Below are positions 39,654 through 48,196 of a stretch of 64,000 bases of DNA, piece by piece; position 1 is the stretch's first letter, and each line of letters opens with the position of its first letter. Under the pieces are notes generated by a model. That model worked only from the letters and a program-made list of their open reading frames with translations. It ran no database searches and was not told the origin of the DNA. This DNA is from Pseudolysinimonas kribbensis. GTDB lineage: Bacteria; Actinomycetota; Actinomycetes; Actinomycetales; Microbacteriaceae. The DNA is taken from positions 2,914,001 to 2,978,000 of the forward strand of contig NZ_BSVB01000001.1 in assembly GCF_030161895.1 (NCBI RefSeq), read 5' to 3'. Both the position numbers and the translations under genes were made by a program.

Positions 39654-40280
39654 ATGGCCGATGCACGCCCGGGTGCGGAGCAGTGGGTGCCCGAGCATCC
39701 TGACCTCGCGGCGCTGCGCGCGGCCGCACCCGACTGCCGCGGATGCGAGCTGTGGAAGCCGGCGACGCAGGTCGTGTTCTCGGCGGGGGCGGCATCCGCG
39801 CGCCTGGTGCTGGTGGGCGAACAGCCCGGCGATCAGGAGGACCGGCAGGGCGAGCCGTTCGTCGGGCCGGCCGGGCGGCTGCTGGCGCAGGCGGTGGAGG
39901 AGGCCGGGATCGCGCGCCGCGAGATCTACGTCACGAACGCTGTCAAGCACTTCCGGTTCGAGCGGCGCGGCAAGCGGCGCATCCACGAGAAGCCGGCCGT
40001 CGCCCACATCGACGCGTGCCGGCCGTGGCTGCGGGCGGAGCTCGGGGTCGTCCGGCCGGGCATCGTCGTGTGCCTCGGTGCGACCGCCGCGCGGTCGGTG
40101 CTCGGCCGCGACGTGCGTATCGGCGCCGAACGGGGGCGCGTGCTCGAGGAGTCGGACCCGCCGGCGCTCATCACGACCCATCCCTCGGCGTTGCTGCGCA
40201 CGCGGGATCCCGCGGATCGTGACGCGGCGTTCGCGGCGCTCGTCGCGGACCTCCGCGTGGCGCACGAGGCCGCCTCCTGA
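39654..40280 (+). CDS. udgX: UdgX-type uracil-DNA glycosylase
   Basis: This 208-residue protein of uracil-DNA glycosylase family 4-like type. It has GEQPGDQEDRQGEPFVGPAG as motif 1 and the inserted loop KRRIH at residues 107-111, whose histidine (His111) in UdgX attacks the deoxyribose and leaves the protein covalently bound to DNA. Cysteines 28 and 31 plus two later ones fit an iron-sulfur cluster. The last motif is HPSALLR. TAGCGT six bases before ATG 39654 points to leaderless expression. The RRIH loop separates it from ordinary family 4 enzymes. Confidence 0.9.
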   Translation: MADARPGAEQWVPEHPDLAALRAAAPDCRGCELWKPATQVVFSAGAASARLVLVGEQPGDQEDRQGEPFVGPAGRLLAQAVEEAGIARREIYVTNAVKHFRFERRGKRRIHEKPAVAHIDACRPWLRAELGVVRPGIVVCLGATAARSVLGRDVRIGAERGRVLEESDPPALITTHPSALLRTRDPADRDAAFAALVADLRVAHEAAS

Positions 40281-40290
40281 TCGCGCCACG

Positions 40291-40340
40291 TGGCCAAAAA
40301 CGCCCAGTGCGCGGGGGCGCGCACTGGGCGTTTTTGGCCA
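40291..40340. terminator. Perfect 23-bp hairpin, bidirectional terminator
   Basis: The arm at 40291-40313 (TGGCCAAAAACGCCCAGTGC...) is matched perfectly by 40318-40340 around a GGGG loop. The A5 and T5 tracts in the arms and its position between convergent udgX and the Nudix gene suit termination in both directions. Its length and perfection are also typical of a dispersed palindromic repeat. Confidence 0.8.
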
Positions 40341-40351
40341 GCTGAGCGGGG

Positions 40352-40412
40352 TGAGATCTCGATACGCGCCTTCGGCGCTACTCGATCGACTCAGAAGGGG
40401 GCGCTACTCGAT
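40352..40412. repeat. Repeat with CTCGATACGCGCC...GGCGCTACTCGAT palindrome
   Basis: ATCTCGATACGCGCC-TTC-GGCGCTACTCGAT is an imperfect palindrome, and GGCGCTACTCGAT recurs at 40400-40412 where it covers the end of the Nudix gene. This type of sequence is, from memory, a common intergenic repeat in Microbacteriaceae. Confidence 0.65.
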
Positions 40413-40873
40413 CCGCAGGTGGGTCAGGAGGGCGTCGAGCGCGGGGACCTGGCCGGCGACGAGGAGCTCGCGCGCGCGGGGATCGGCACCCACGCGGCGC
40501 GGTCGACCTCCGGGAACGCCCGCATCCGCCCCGAGCGCGGCGGCCACTCGAGGTCGAAGGTGTTGCTGACGATCTCGGCGGGGGCGAAATCCGGCGCCTC
40601 GGCCGCGAAGACGGCGACGACCTTGCCCGACGCGTACCGGAACTCGCCGAGCGCGACGTACGCGGCATCCGGGGCGGCCACGCCCGTCTCCTCCGCGAAC
40701 TCGCGGCGCGCGACGGCGAGGTCATCGCTCTCGCCGGGCTCGAGCTCGCCCTTCGGCACCGACCAGGCGCGTTCCTCCTTGCGCGCCCAGAACGGCCCGC
40801 CCATGTGCGCGATCCACACCTCGACGCCCGCGGCGCCGCGGCGGTGGAGCAGGATGCCGGCGCTGCGTCTCAC
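40404..40873 (-). CDS. Nudix hydrolase
   Basis: This 156-residue protein carries the Nudix box GELEPGESDDLAVARREFAEETG, with the catalytic REFAEETG helix. It hydrolyses a nucleoside diphosphate derivative; the substrate is not determinable. The start SAGILLHRR is typical of the subgroup that includes bis(5'-nucleosyl)-tetraphosphatase-like proteins. The frame breaks at the G run 40478-40481, one short. GTG 40873 overlaps the stop of the DUF1353 gene. Confidence 0.9.
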
Positions 40874-41631
40874 GATGCGCCTCCCGGTGCGCGCAGGGTC
40901 GGCCCGGGCCGCGGGACCGGTCTGCGCCGGCCGTCGACCAGCCACACGGCGAGCGCCACCAGGTATTCGACCGCGGTCGACAGCGCCGCGGCGACGACGA
41001 GCGGCAGGTACAGCGCGCCGAGGTACGCCGCGCACAGCGCGAGCCCGGCGTCGCGCCACCACGGGATCGCGAGCACGGCGGGCGCGGGCAGCAGCAGCAG
41101 CCACCACGGATGCCCGAGCGCGGCGAGCACGACGGCTCCGACGATCGCGACGATCGACACGATCGCCTGCACGAACAGCAGGATCGCGATCGGCATCCGG
41201 AACTCGGCGTAGCGGTTGAGCGCGACGGCGGTCCACATCGTGCGGGCGCGCAGCACGGTCACGCCGCTCTCGACGAGCGCACGCCGGAAGCGGAGGTCGG
41301 CATCCCGGCGCACCGCGTCGCGAGTGGCGGCGGGCGCGTCGTCGGCACGGTCGGAGAGGGTGTCGTGCAGGATCGCCGGCAGCGCCTGGCGCCCGTAGCT
41401 CGCGACCAGCCCCCACAGGAACGACGGCACGGAGGCGAGGTCGGTGAGCTGCCCGGCCGGCACCTCGAAGCTCGCGCCGTCGCGCGGATCGACCCACCGG
41501 AAGGGCTGCTCGACCCGGAACGCGCGGTCGCCGAGGTAGCTGAGGGCGAGCGGCGGCAGCGGGGCGCCGTCGGGGTCGAGGAAGGGCATCCCCTCCAGGA
41601 ATACTCGACGCGGGACCGTGGTTGAAAGCAT
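40870..41631 (-). CDS. DUF1353 domain membrane protein
   Basis: This 253-residue protein has an N-terminal DUF1353-like domain (GQLTDLASVPSFLWGLV and LPAILHDTLSD are the conserved parts) and a C-terminal region with about three membrane helices, then a basic Pro-rich tail. DUF1353 proteins are known from phages and bacteria as small, possibly hydrolase-like proteins. A fusion to membrane helices is less usual. It is coupled to the Nudix gene by stop/start overlap. Confidence 0.78.
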   Translation of the reverse strand: MLSTTVPRRVFLEGMPFLDPDGAPLPPLALSYLGDRAFRVEQPFRWVDPRDGASFEVPAGQLTDLASVPSFLWGLVASYGRQALPAILHDTLSDRADDAPAATRDAVRRDADLRFRRALVESGVTVLRARTMWTAVALNRYAEFRMPIAILLFVQAIVSIVAIVGAVVLAALGHPWWLLLLPAPAVLAIPWWRDAGLALCAAYLGALYLPLVVAAALSTAVEYLVALAVWLVDGRRRPVPRPGPTLRAPGGAS

Positions 41632-41672
41632 TGATGCAAACGCATGGAATAAACGAGGCGGAGGATCAGCAC

Positions 41673-42724
41673 ATGGGCGAGGATCAGACGGTCGTGCAGC
41701 TCGGGCTCGACACGTTCGGCGACCGGACGATCGGCACCGACGGAACGCCGACCCCGTACCCCCAGGTCATCCGCGACGTCGTCGCCGAGGCCGAGCTCGC
41801 CGACCGGGTCGGGGTGGACTTCTTCGGGGTCGGTGAGCACCACCGCGACGACTATGCGATCTCCGCGCCGGAGGTCGTGCTCGCCGCGATCGCGAGCCGC
41901 ACCGAGCGCATGCACCTCGGCACCGCTGTCACCGTGCTCTCGAGCGACGACCCGGTGCGCGTGTACGAGAAGTTCGCGACGCTCGACGCGGTGTCGGGCG
42001 GACGCGCCGAGATCATCCTGGGTCGCGGCTCGTTCACCGAGTCGTTCCCGTTGTTCGGGTTCGACCTGCAGCACTACGAGGCGCTGTTCGAGGAGAAGAT
42101 CGGGCTGCTGCACGAGCTCCTGAAGGAGGATCCGGTGACCTGGCAGGGCGCGCTGCGGCCCCGCTGCAGGATGCCGACGTCTTCCCGAAGACCGCCGGCG
42201 GCATCCGCACCTGGGTCGGCGTCGGCGGCAGCCCGGAGTCGGTGGTGCGCGCCGCGCGCTACGGGTTCCCGCTCGTGCTCGCGATCATCGGCGGGCAGCC
42301 GGCCCGCTTCGCCCCGTACGTCGACCTCTACCACCGGGCGCTCGCGCAGCTCGAGCAGCCGACGCTGCCGGTCGCGGTGCACTCGCCGGGGTTCATCCAG
42401 GAGACCGACGAGCTGGCGCGCGAGATCCTCTGGCCGCACTACAAGACCATGTACGACCGGATCGGGCGCGAGCGCGGCTGGCCGGAGACGACCCGCGACC
42501 GGTTCGAGTCCGAGATCGAGGAGGGCTCGCTGTACGTCGGATCGCCGGAGACGGTGGCGCAGAAGATGGCCGACACCATCCGCACGCTCGGAGTGCAGCG
42601 CTTCGACCTGAAGTACACGAGCGGACCGGTGCCGCACGAGCACCTCATGACCGCGGTCGAGCTCTACGGCACGCAGGTGATGCCGCGGGTGCGCGAGCTG
42701 CTTGCCGCTCAGCCCGTTCCGTAG
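41673..42724 (+). CDS. LLM class flavin-dependent oxidoreductase (luciferase-like)
   Basis: This 350-residue TIM-barrel enzyme uses FMN or F420. It starts QLGLDTFGD and has DFFGVGEHHRDDYAISAPEVVLAAIA and ILGRGSFTESFPLFGFDL, typical of the bacterial luciferase family. The frame breaks at the C run 42159-42162, one short. GGCGGAGG precedes ATG 41673. Its TAG stop is the start of the next gene's -10 box. With the two hydrolases and exporter that follow it may form a small catabolic or detoxification cluster. Confidence 0.9.
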
Positions 42725-42733
42725 GCTGACGGC
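42722..42733 (+). promoter_or_regulatory. Leaderless -10 overlapping an upstream stop codon
   Basis: TAGGCT (42722-42727), then six bases, then ATG 42734. The TAG is the stop codon of the luciferase-like gene. Confidence 0.55.
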
Positions 42734-43588
42734 ATGATCTCGGTCCGCGACGCACTCGGTCGCGGACCGCGCGGGCCCGCCGAGGAGGAGGCCTACCCTC
42801 CCGAGCGGGTCGGCGACGCCGTGTACTACACGAGCCGGCAGGAGCACGAGGACCTGACGGTGGTGGTCAAGCGGTTCCCGCACCGGGCGCCCCGCGACCC
42901 CGCGACCCCGTTCGTGCTCGTGCACGGCCTCGGTGTCTCGTCGCGCTACTTCCACCCGCTCGCGGCCGAGCTGGCCCGCCGCGGACCGGTGTTCCTGCTC
43001 GACCTGCCCGGCTACGGCGCCGCGCCGGATCCGCGACGCGACGTGACCCTCGAGGATCACGCCGACGCGGTCGCCGCGATGCTGCGCACGAGCGGGATCG
43101 CCCGCCCCGTGCTCGTCGGCCACTCGATGGGCGCGAACGTCGTCTCGCTCGTCGCCGAGCGTGATCCCGCCGTCACGGACCGGCTCGTCCTGCTCGCCCC
43201 CACGCTCGCGCCCGGCCTGCGCACGCCGGCCCGCGCGATCGGGCGCCTGATGGCCGACGGCCTCCGCGAGCCGCCTCGGGTGCTCGGCATCGCCGCCACC
43301 GACTACCTCGTGCGCTGCGGGGCGCCGTACCTGCTGCGGCAACTGCCGCACCTGCTCGCCGATCGCCTCGAGGACCGGATGCCGCGCCTCGCCGCGCGGG
43401 TGCTCGTCGTCGACGGCGACCGCGATCCGATCGTGCCGAACGAGTGGATCTCCGAGCTCGCGGCGCGTGCCGTGGATGGCGACGCCCGCCTGGTCCGCGG
43501 CCCGCACGTGATCATGCACACCGACCCGATCGCGACCGCGGGCCACATCCTCGAATTCGCCGACGCGTCCGCGGGGGCGGCGCCGTGA
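42734..43588 (+). CDS. Alpha/beta hydrolase
   Basis: This 284-residue serine hydrolase has the oxyanion segment LVHGLGVSSRYF, nucleophile elbow GHSMG, acid DGDRDPIVP and histidine GPHVIMH. It is not secreted. The substrate is unknown. The next gene overlaps its stop, so the two hydrolases are translationally coupled. Confidence 0.9.
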   Translation: MISVRDALGRGPRGPAEEEAYPPERVGDAVYYTSRQEHEDLTVVVKRFPHRAPRDPATPFVLVHGLGVSSRYFHPLAAELARRGPVFLLDLPGYGAAPDPRRDVTLEDHADAVAAMLRTSGIARPVLVGHSMGANVVSLVAERDPAVTDRLVLLAPTLAPGLRTPARAIGRLMADGLREPPRVLGIAATDYLVRCGAPYLLRQLPHLLADRLEDRMPRLAARVLVVDGDRDPIVPNEWISELAARAVDGDARLVRGPHVIMHTDPIATAGHILEFADASAGAAP

Positions 43589-44271
43589 GGCCGGTCGGGC
43601 GCAGCCTCGGCGCGCTGCTGGCGGACTATCCCCACGCCCTGCGGCTGCGGGCGGCGGGGCCGGGCGCCGGACGCGTGCCCCGCGACTATCCGACGGGCGA
43701 CGGGCGACCCGTCGTGCTGATCCCCGGCATCTACGAGACCTGGCACTTCCTCCGGCCGATGGGCGACGCCCTGCACGCCGACGGCCATCCGGTGCACGTG
43801 CTCGAGACGATCGGGCGCAACGGCGGGCCCATCCCTTGGGTGGCCCGCGAGGCGCATCGGCTGATGGAGCAGCGCGACCTCCATGAGGTGGTCATCGTCG
43901 CGCACAGCAAAGGCGGGGTCGTCGGCAAGCAGCTGCTCGTCGACGAGCTCGCCCGCCCCGAGGCGCAGCGCCGCGTCGCCCGCGTGATCGCGATCGCCTC
44001 GCCGTTCGCGGGGTCGAGCATGGCGCGGCTCGTGCCGGTCGGGGGCCTGCGCGCGTTCCTCCCGGGCGACGCGCTGCTCGCGCGGCTTGCGGCCGAGCGC
44101 GCGGCCGACGCGCGGATCACCTCGATCGCGCCGCGGCTGGACCTGCACATCCCCGAGGGGTCGCGTCTCGACGGTGCCGAGAACATCGAGATCGACGTCG
44201 TCGGCCACTTCCGCATCCTGCGCGACCCGCGCGCCATCGACGCCGTGCGCCGTGTCGCCGCTCGCGCGTAG
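43585..44271 (+). CDS. Lipase-like alpha/beta hydrolase
   Basis: This 228-residue protein has the oxyanion part VVLIPGIYETWHFL, nucleophile AHSKGG and a late histidine in VVGHFRIL, a pattern of class 2 lipase-like or esterase proteins. GTG 43585 overlaps the preceding TGA. There is no signal peptide. The stop TAG begins the TAGCGT box before the exporter gene. Confidence 0.85.
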   Translation: MRPVGRSLGALLADYPHALRLRAAGPGAGRVPRDYPTGDGRPVVLIPGIYETWHFLRPMGDALHADGHPVHVLETIGRNGGPIPWVAREAHRLMEQRDLHEVVIVAHSKGGVVGKQLLVDELARPEAQRRVARVIAIASPFAGSSMARLVPVGGLRAFLPGDALLARLAAERAADARITSIAPRLDLHIPEGSRLDGAENIEIDVVGHFRILRDPRAIDAVRRVAARA

Positions 44272-44281
44272 CGTAAGCGCC

Positions 44282-45753
44282 ATGAGCGATACGAAGGCCG
44301 GTGCCCGGACGACGCCGGTGCTCGGCGGCAACCAGAAGCTGGTCGTCGCGATCGCGGTGCTCGCGTCGTTCGTGTCCTTCCTCGACGGCACCATCGTCAA
44401 CGTCGCGCTGCCCAAGATGATCGGCGAGCTCGGCGGCGGGCTCACGGCGCAGCAGTGGATCGTCGACTCCTACCTCGTGACCCTCGGCGCGTTCATCCTC
44501 GTCGCGGGCTCGGTGAGCGATCTCTACGGCCGGATCCTCGTGATGCGGATCGGCCTCATCCTGTTCGGCGTCGCCAGCGTCGCCGTCGGGGCGGCCCCGA
44601 CGGTCGAGTTCCTCATCGGCGCCCGGGCGGTGCAGGGCATCGCGGGGGCGCTCCTGGTGCCGAGCTCGCTCGCGCTCATCACCTCGAACATCCGGGGCGC
44701 CGCCCAGGGTCGCGCGATCGGCATCTGGACCGGCATGACGAGCGTCGCGATGATCGTCGGTCCCGTCATCGGCGGGCTGTTCGTCGACCTGCTCAACGTC
44801 GGCACGGTCTCGGGCTGGCGCTTCGCGTTCTTCATCAACGTGATCCCGATCGCGGTCGTGCTGTGGCTGCTCGTGCGGCTGGGCCAGCGCGACGTGCGCA
44901 AGCCGGGCGTGCGCATCGACTACCTCGGCTCGATCCTGTGCACCGTCGGGCTCGCCGGCGTCGTGTTCGCCCTCATCGAGCAGCAGAGCCTGGGATGGGG
45001 CAACCCCGCCATCTGGGGATCGATGACGATCGGCGTGCTGTCGTTCGCGGGCTTCCTGGTGCGCGAGAAGTACGCCAAGGATCCGGTGATGCCGCTCGGA
45101 CTGTTCCGGGCCCGCAACTTCTGGACGGGCAACGTCGCGACGGCGTTCATCTACGGCGCACTGGCGCTGTCGAGCTTCGCGATCGGGGTCTATCTGCAGG
45201 AGGGGCCGAAACTGCCGGCCACGCTCGCCGGGGTCGCCAGTCTGCCTTCGACGATCATCATGATCCTGTTCAGCTCGCGCGTCGGGTCGTGGTCGGGCCG
45301 CTTCGGGCCCCGCCTGTTCATGACGATCGGCCCGATCACCTGCGGGATCGGCGTCGTCACGATGCTGCTGGTGCAGCACGACTTCAACTACTGGTGGCAG
45401 ATGCTGCCCGGGATCATTCTCTTCGGCGTCGGCCTGACGCTCACGGTCTCGCCGCTGACCTCCGCGATCCTCGGCGCGATCGAGCCGGAGCGCAGCGGGA
45501 TCGCATCCGCCGTCAACAACGCGGTCTCGCGCGTCGCGGGCCTCATCATGACCGCACTGCTCGGCCTGATCACCGGGGAGCGCTGAACCTCGACGGCTTC
45601 CACCGCACGGTGGTGGTGATGGCGGCCCTGCTGATCGCGGGCGGCCTCGTGTCGTGGGCCGGCATCCGGAACCACCTCTCCCGCGGCAACGATCAGTCCG
45701 CGGTCGAGACGGGCGAACCGAAGTCGGAGGCGGCCGCCGCCGCCCAGGGGTAG
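44282..45753 (+). CDS. DHA2 family MFS drug exporter
   Basis: This 490-residue protein has fourteen predicted membrane segments and the DHA2 pattern LDGTIVNVALPKM in helix 1, DLYGRI in the first loop and GPVIGGLFVD in helix 5. It is probably a proton-driven multidrug exporter. The frame breaks at the G run 45575-45578, one short, late in the protein; the last helix and the acidic tail are recovered in the other frame. TAGCGT ends seven bases before ATG 44282. Confidence 0.92.
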
Positions 45754-45828
45754 CCGGAACGCGACACGCGCCCGATGTCGCGGCGGCGCTTCGCCATTCA
45801 CGCCGCCAACGTGAGGCGGCTGAGCGCC

Positions 45829-45903
45829 GGGGTACCTCTCCGAGCGCACGTGAGTTCCGCCTCACAGTGAGGCGGGACTCACATGTCGCGAAGGAGGTAC
45901 CCC
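45829..45903. repeat. Nested palindrome (cruciform-type)
   Basis: The outer arms GGGGTACCTC (45829-45838) and GAGGTACCCC (45894-45903) are perfect. The inner arms GTGAGTTCCGCCTC (45850-45863) and GAGGCGGGACTCAC (45869-45882) pair with one G-T. The two stems are separated by symmetric 11-base bulges. Confidence 0.75.
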
Positions 45904-45974
45904 TGCTCGCAGCCCGTGCGTGGCCGAGAACGGCGGGCGACCACCCCCACGGGGACGGCTGCCGCGCGTGCGCC

Positions 45975-46027
45975 GGACACACGACACAACACGACACGAC
46001 GCAACACGAAGCGACGCGACGCGACGC
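45975..46027. repeat. 5-bp-periodic tract
   Basis: About ten copies of a five-base unit related to ACACG/CGACA, drifting to GCGAC at the 3' end, run directly up to the stop codon of the anti-sigma gene. Confidence 0.7.
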
Positions 46028-46729
46028 CTACAGCTTCTTCGCGAGCAGCACGTCGTTCGTCGCGGCGGAGCGCACCTCGATGCGCGCGATCTCGCCCACG
46101 GAGAGCGCGGTCGCCGCGGTGAGCTTCACCTGCGATCCGCTGGTCGCCTTCCAGGTCGACACCTCGCTGGCCCTGCCCGCGCGGTCGACGACCCAGAGCG
46201 CGTAGCCCCCATCGCCCGGGTAGCCCCACGTGCTCCCGGTGCCGTAGGCGCAGTGCATGTCGATCCTGGTGCCCCACTTCACGCTCGTGAGCTGCACGTC
46301 GCCGCTGACCGAGTTCCCGGCCGTCGGGGCGAGCGCCACCGACACCGTCGGGTGCGGCTGCGCGGCGATGGTGACCGGGATCGCGACAGCCGCGACGGCG
46401 AGGGCGGCCGCGGCGATCCCGCCGACGATCCCGAACCGGCGCAGGCGCCGGCGGTGCTCGGCCTTCTCGATCCGCTCGACGATGTCGGTGACCGGGGCGG
46501 AGCCGGGCTCCGCGTCCTCGTCCTCCGAGGCGAGCAGCGAGAGCGCCCGCTCCGGGTCGACGCGCCCGAGAAGGCTGGGCAGGCCGCTCAGGTCGGCGAC
46601 CGCGAGCCGACAGCGGTCGCACAGCTCGAGGTGCGCCTCGAACTCGCGGCGCTCGACCGACGACAGGGAGCCCAGGACATACGCGGCGTCCCACTCCGTG
46701 TAGCGGGCGTGATCGCGGGGGTCGTTCAC
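46028..46729 (-). CDS. Anti-sigma factor (RskA-like, zinc-binding)
   Basis: This 233-residue protein has a cytosolic zinc-binding anti-sigma domain with His33, Cys37 and Cys40 (EAHLELCDRC), a basic stop, one membrane helix at about residues 97-122 and an extracytoplasmic RskA-like domain. It should hold the adjacent ECF sigma factor inactive at the membrane until regulated proteolysis. GTG 46729 lies four bases after the sigma gene. Confidence 0.93.
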   Translation of the reverse strand: MNDPRDHARYTEWDAAYVLGSLSSVERREFEAHLELCDRCRLAVADLSGLPSLLGRVDPERALSLLASEDEDAEPGSAPVTDIVERIEKAEHRRRLRRFGIVGGIAAAALAVAAVAIPVTIAAQPHPTVSVALAPTAGNSVSGDVQLTSVKWGTRIDMHCAYGTGSTWGYPGDGGYALWVVDRAGRASEVSTWKATSGSQVKLTAATALSVGEIARIEVRSAATNDVLLAKKL

Positions 46730-46733
46730 CTCG

Positions 46734-47252
46734 TCACCCCTTCTCCTGGAGGGCCAGGCGCAGCGCGCGCAGGCCGTAGTGCAGCCGCGACTTGACGGTG
46801 CCCTCGGGGATGTCGAGCTCGCGCGCGACCTCCGCGATGCTCTTGCCGCCGTAGTACGCGTGCACGATCACGGCGCGGTGCTCGAGGCCGATGCCGGCGA
46901 GGGCCTCCTCGACCAGGATCGACTCGAACAGGGCATCGGTGCGGTCGCGCTCGGCGCGCTCGGGCAGCTCGTCGGTCGGGAACTCGTGGCGCTTGCGGGC
47001 GCTGCGGTGCTCGTCGATGACCAGGTGACGCGCGACGGTGAACAGCCACGACCGGGTGCCCTCGGGCCCCTGCTCGAGGATCGCGGGCGTGCGCCAGGCC
47101 CGCAGGAGCGTCTCCTGCACCACGTCATCCGCGCCCGCCCGATCGCCGGTGAGGTGCACGACGTAGCGCCAGATGGCGGCGGCGTGTGCGTCGGCCAGCG
47201 CGCGCAGCGCCTCCGACCGCGTACCGGCTGGCGCGCCCTTCTCGGTGCTCAC
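46734..47252 (-). CDS. ECF RNA polymerase sigma factor
   Basis: This 172-residue protein has region 2 (IWRYVVHLTGDRAGADDVVQETLLRAWR) and region 4 (LEHRAVIVHAYYGGKSIAEVARELDIPEGTVKSRLH). GTG 47252 is preferred, because AAGGAGGT lies directly upstream; an in-frame GTG at 47267 would be upstream of that site. It is co-transcribed with its anti-sigma factor, resembling SigK/RskA-type pairs. No recognisable autoregulatory promoter was identified in the short gap to the UbiA gene. Confidence 0.94.
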   Translation of the reverse strand: MSTEKGAPAGTRSEALRALADAHAAAIWRYVVHLTGDRAGADDVVQETLLRAWRTPAILEQGPEGTRSWLFTVARHLVIDEHRSARKRHEFPTDELPERAERDRTDALFESILVEEALAGIGLEHRAVIVHAYYGGKSIAEVARELDIPEGTVKSRLHYGLRALRLALQEKG

Positions 47253-47306
47253 GTCGACCTCCTTCACCCGGAGACTACGCAGCAGGCGGGCGTTCGGTTC
47301 AGTGCG

Positions 47307-48134
47307 TCAGCTCCGGATGCCGCGTCCGGCCAGCACGAGCAGCACGACGTCGACGACGGCGGCCACGATGACGAGGACGAACAGCCAGCGCCCGGCGCCG
47401 CGCCGCCACGCGACGAGCACGCCGACGACGGCGAGCACGACCGAGACCGCGAGCCCGGCGAGCGCGACGAGGGTGAAGCCGGAGCCGTACGCCACGGCCA
47501 CCGCACCGAGGACGAGGGCGGCCCACGTGACGAGGAGCGAGGCCCGCGCGCCGATCAGGTGCGGCGTGCCGCGCACACCCGTGCGACGATCCGCATCGAG
47601 GTCGGGCAGCGTGTTGGCGAAGTGAGCGCCGATCCCGAGCAGCGCACCCGCCGCCATCGCCCACCACTGCGGCCAGACCGGCGCCACCGCGGAGAGCGTC
47701 ACGATCGCCGGCAGGATGCCGAACCCGACGATGTAGGGCAGCACCGACAGCGGTGTGGGCTTCGCGATCACGTTGTAGAGCCAGGCCGCCCCGAGGAACA
47801 CCGCGTGCGCCGCGACGGCGAGCAGCCCGAGCGGGACCGTCAGGGCGAGGGCGAGCGCCGCGGTGACGACGGCGGTGATCCAGACCGGGCCGCTGCCGAT
47901 CTGCCCCAGCGCCACGGGTTTGTCGCTGCGGCCGGCTGCGCGGTCGCGCGGCGCGTCGAGGGCGTCGTTGGAGAGGCCGACCGAGGCCTGGTTCAGGGCG
48001 ATCGCGACACCGAGCAGCACGATGCGCCAGGGCTCGAGGCCGACGCCGACCCCGAGCAGCACGGTGATGACGGTCACCCCGATCGCGGGGATCGGATGCG
48101 TGGAGCGGGCAAGGGCCCCCGCCTGGCGCAGCAT
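47307..48134 (-). CDS. UbiA family prenyltransferase
   Basis: This 275-residue protein has eight or nine membrane helices with the two aspartate-rich motifs NDALDAPRD (residues 56-64) and DLDADRRTG that bind magnesium and prenyl diphosphate. The acceptor is not determinable; menaquinone, carotenoid or heme-type substrates are all possible. ATG 48134 follows TACGCT by seven bases, suggesting a leaderless mRNA. A TTG at 48167 is a less likely start. Confidence 0.9.
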   Translation of the reverse strand: MLRQAGALARSTHPIPAIGVTVITVLLGVGVGLEPWRIVLLGVAIALNQASVGLSNDALDAPRDRAAGRSDKPVALGQIGSGPVWITAVVTAALALALTVPLGLLAVAAHAVFLGAAWLYNVIAKPTPLSVLPYIVGFGILPAIVTLSAVAPVWPQWWAMAAGALLGIGAHFANTLPDLDADRRTGVRGTPHLIGARASLLVTWAALVLGAVAVAYGSGFTLVALAGLAVSVVLAVVGVLVAWRRGAGRWLFVLVIVAAVVDVVLLVLAGRGIRS

Positions 48135-48163
48135 GTCGCCGAGCGTACCGGGGGCGCGGTATT

Positions 48164-48175
48164 GCAAGTTCTTGC
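48164..48175. promoter_or_regulatory. LacI-type operator upstream of the second LacI gene
   Basis: GCAAG-TT-CTTGC is a perfect palindrome 22 bases before ATG 48197, in the gap to UbiA. A matching site, CGCAAG-TTG-CTTGCG, lies before the GH13 operon at 49217-49231, so the same regulator probably binds both. Confidence 0.65.
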
Positions 48176-48196
48176 GCGATTGTGCAAGATCGCGTC

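Larger units (their letters stand above)
45754..46027. other. Intergenic region with nested palindrome and pentamer repeat
   Basis: This is 274 bases between the convergent exporter and anti-sigma genes. It holds the nested palindrome at 45829-45903 and the pentamer-periodic tract at 45975-46027. No gene is supported. Confidence 0.6.
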
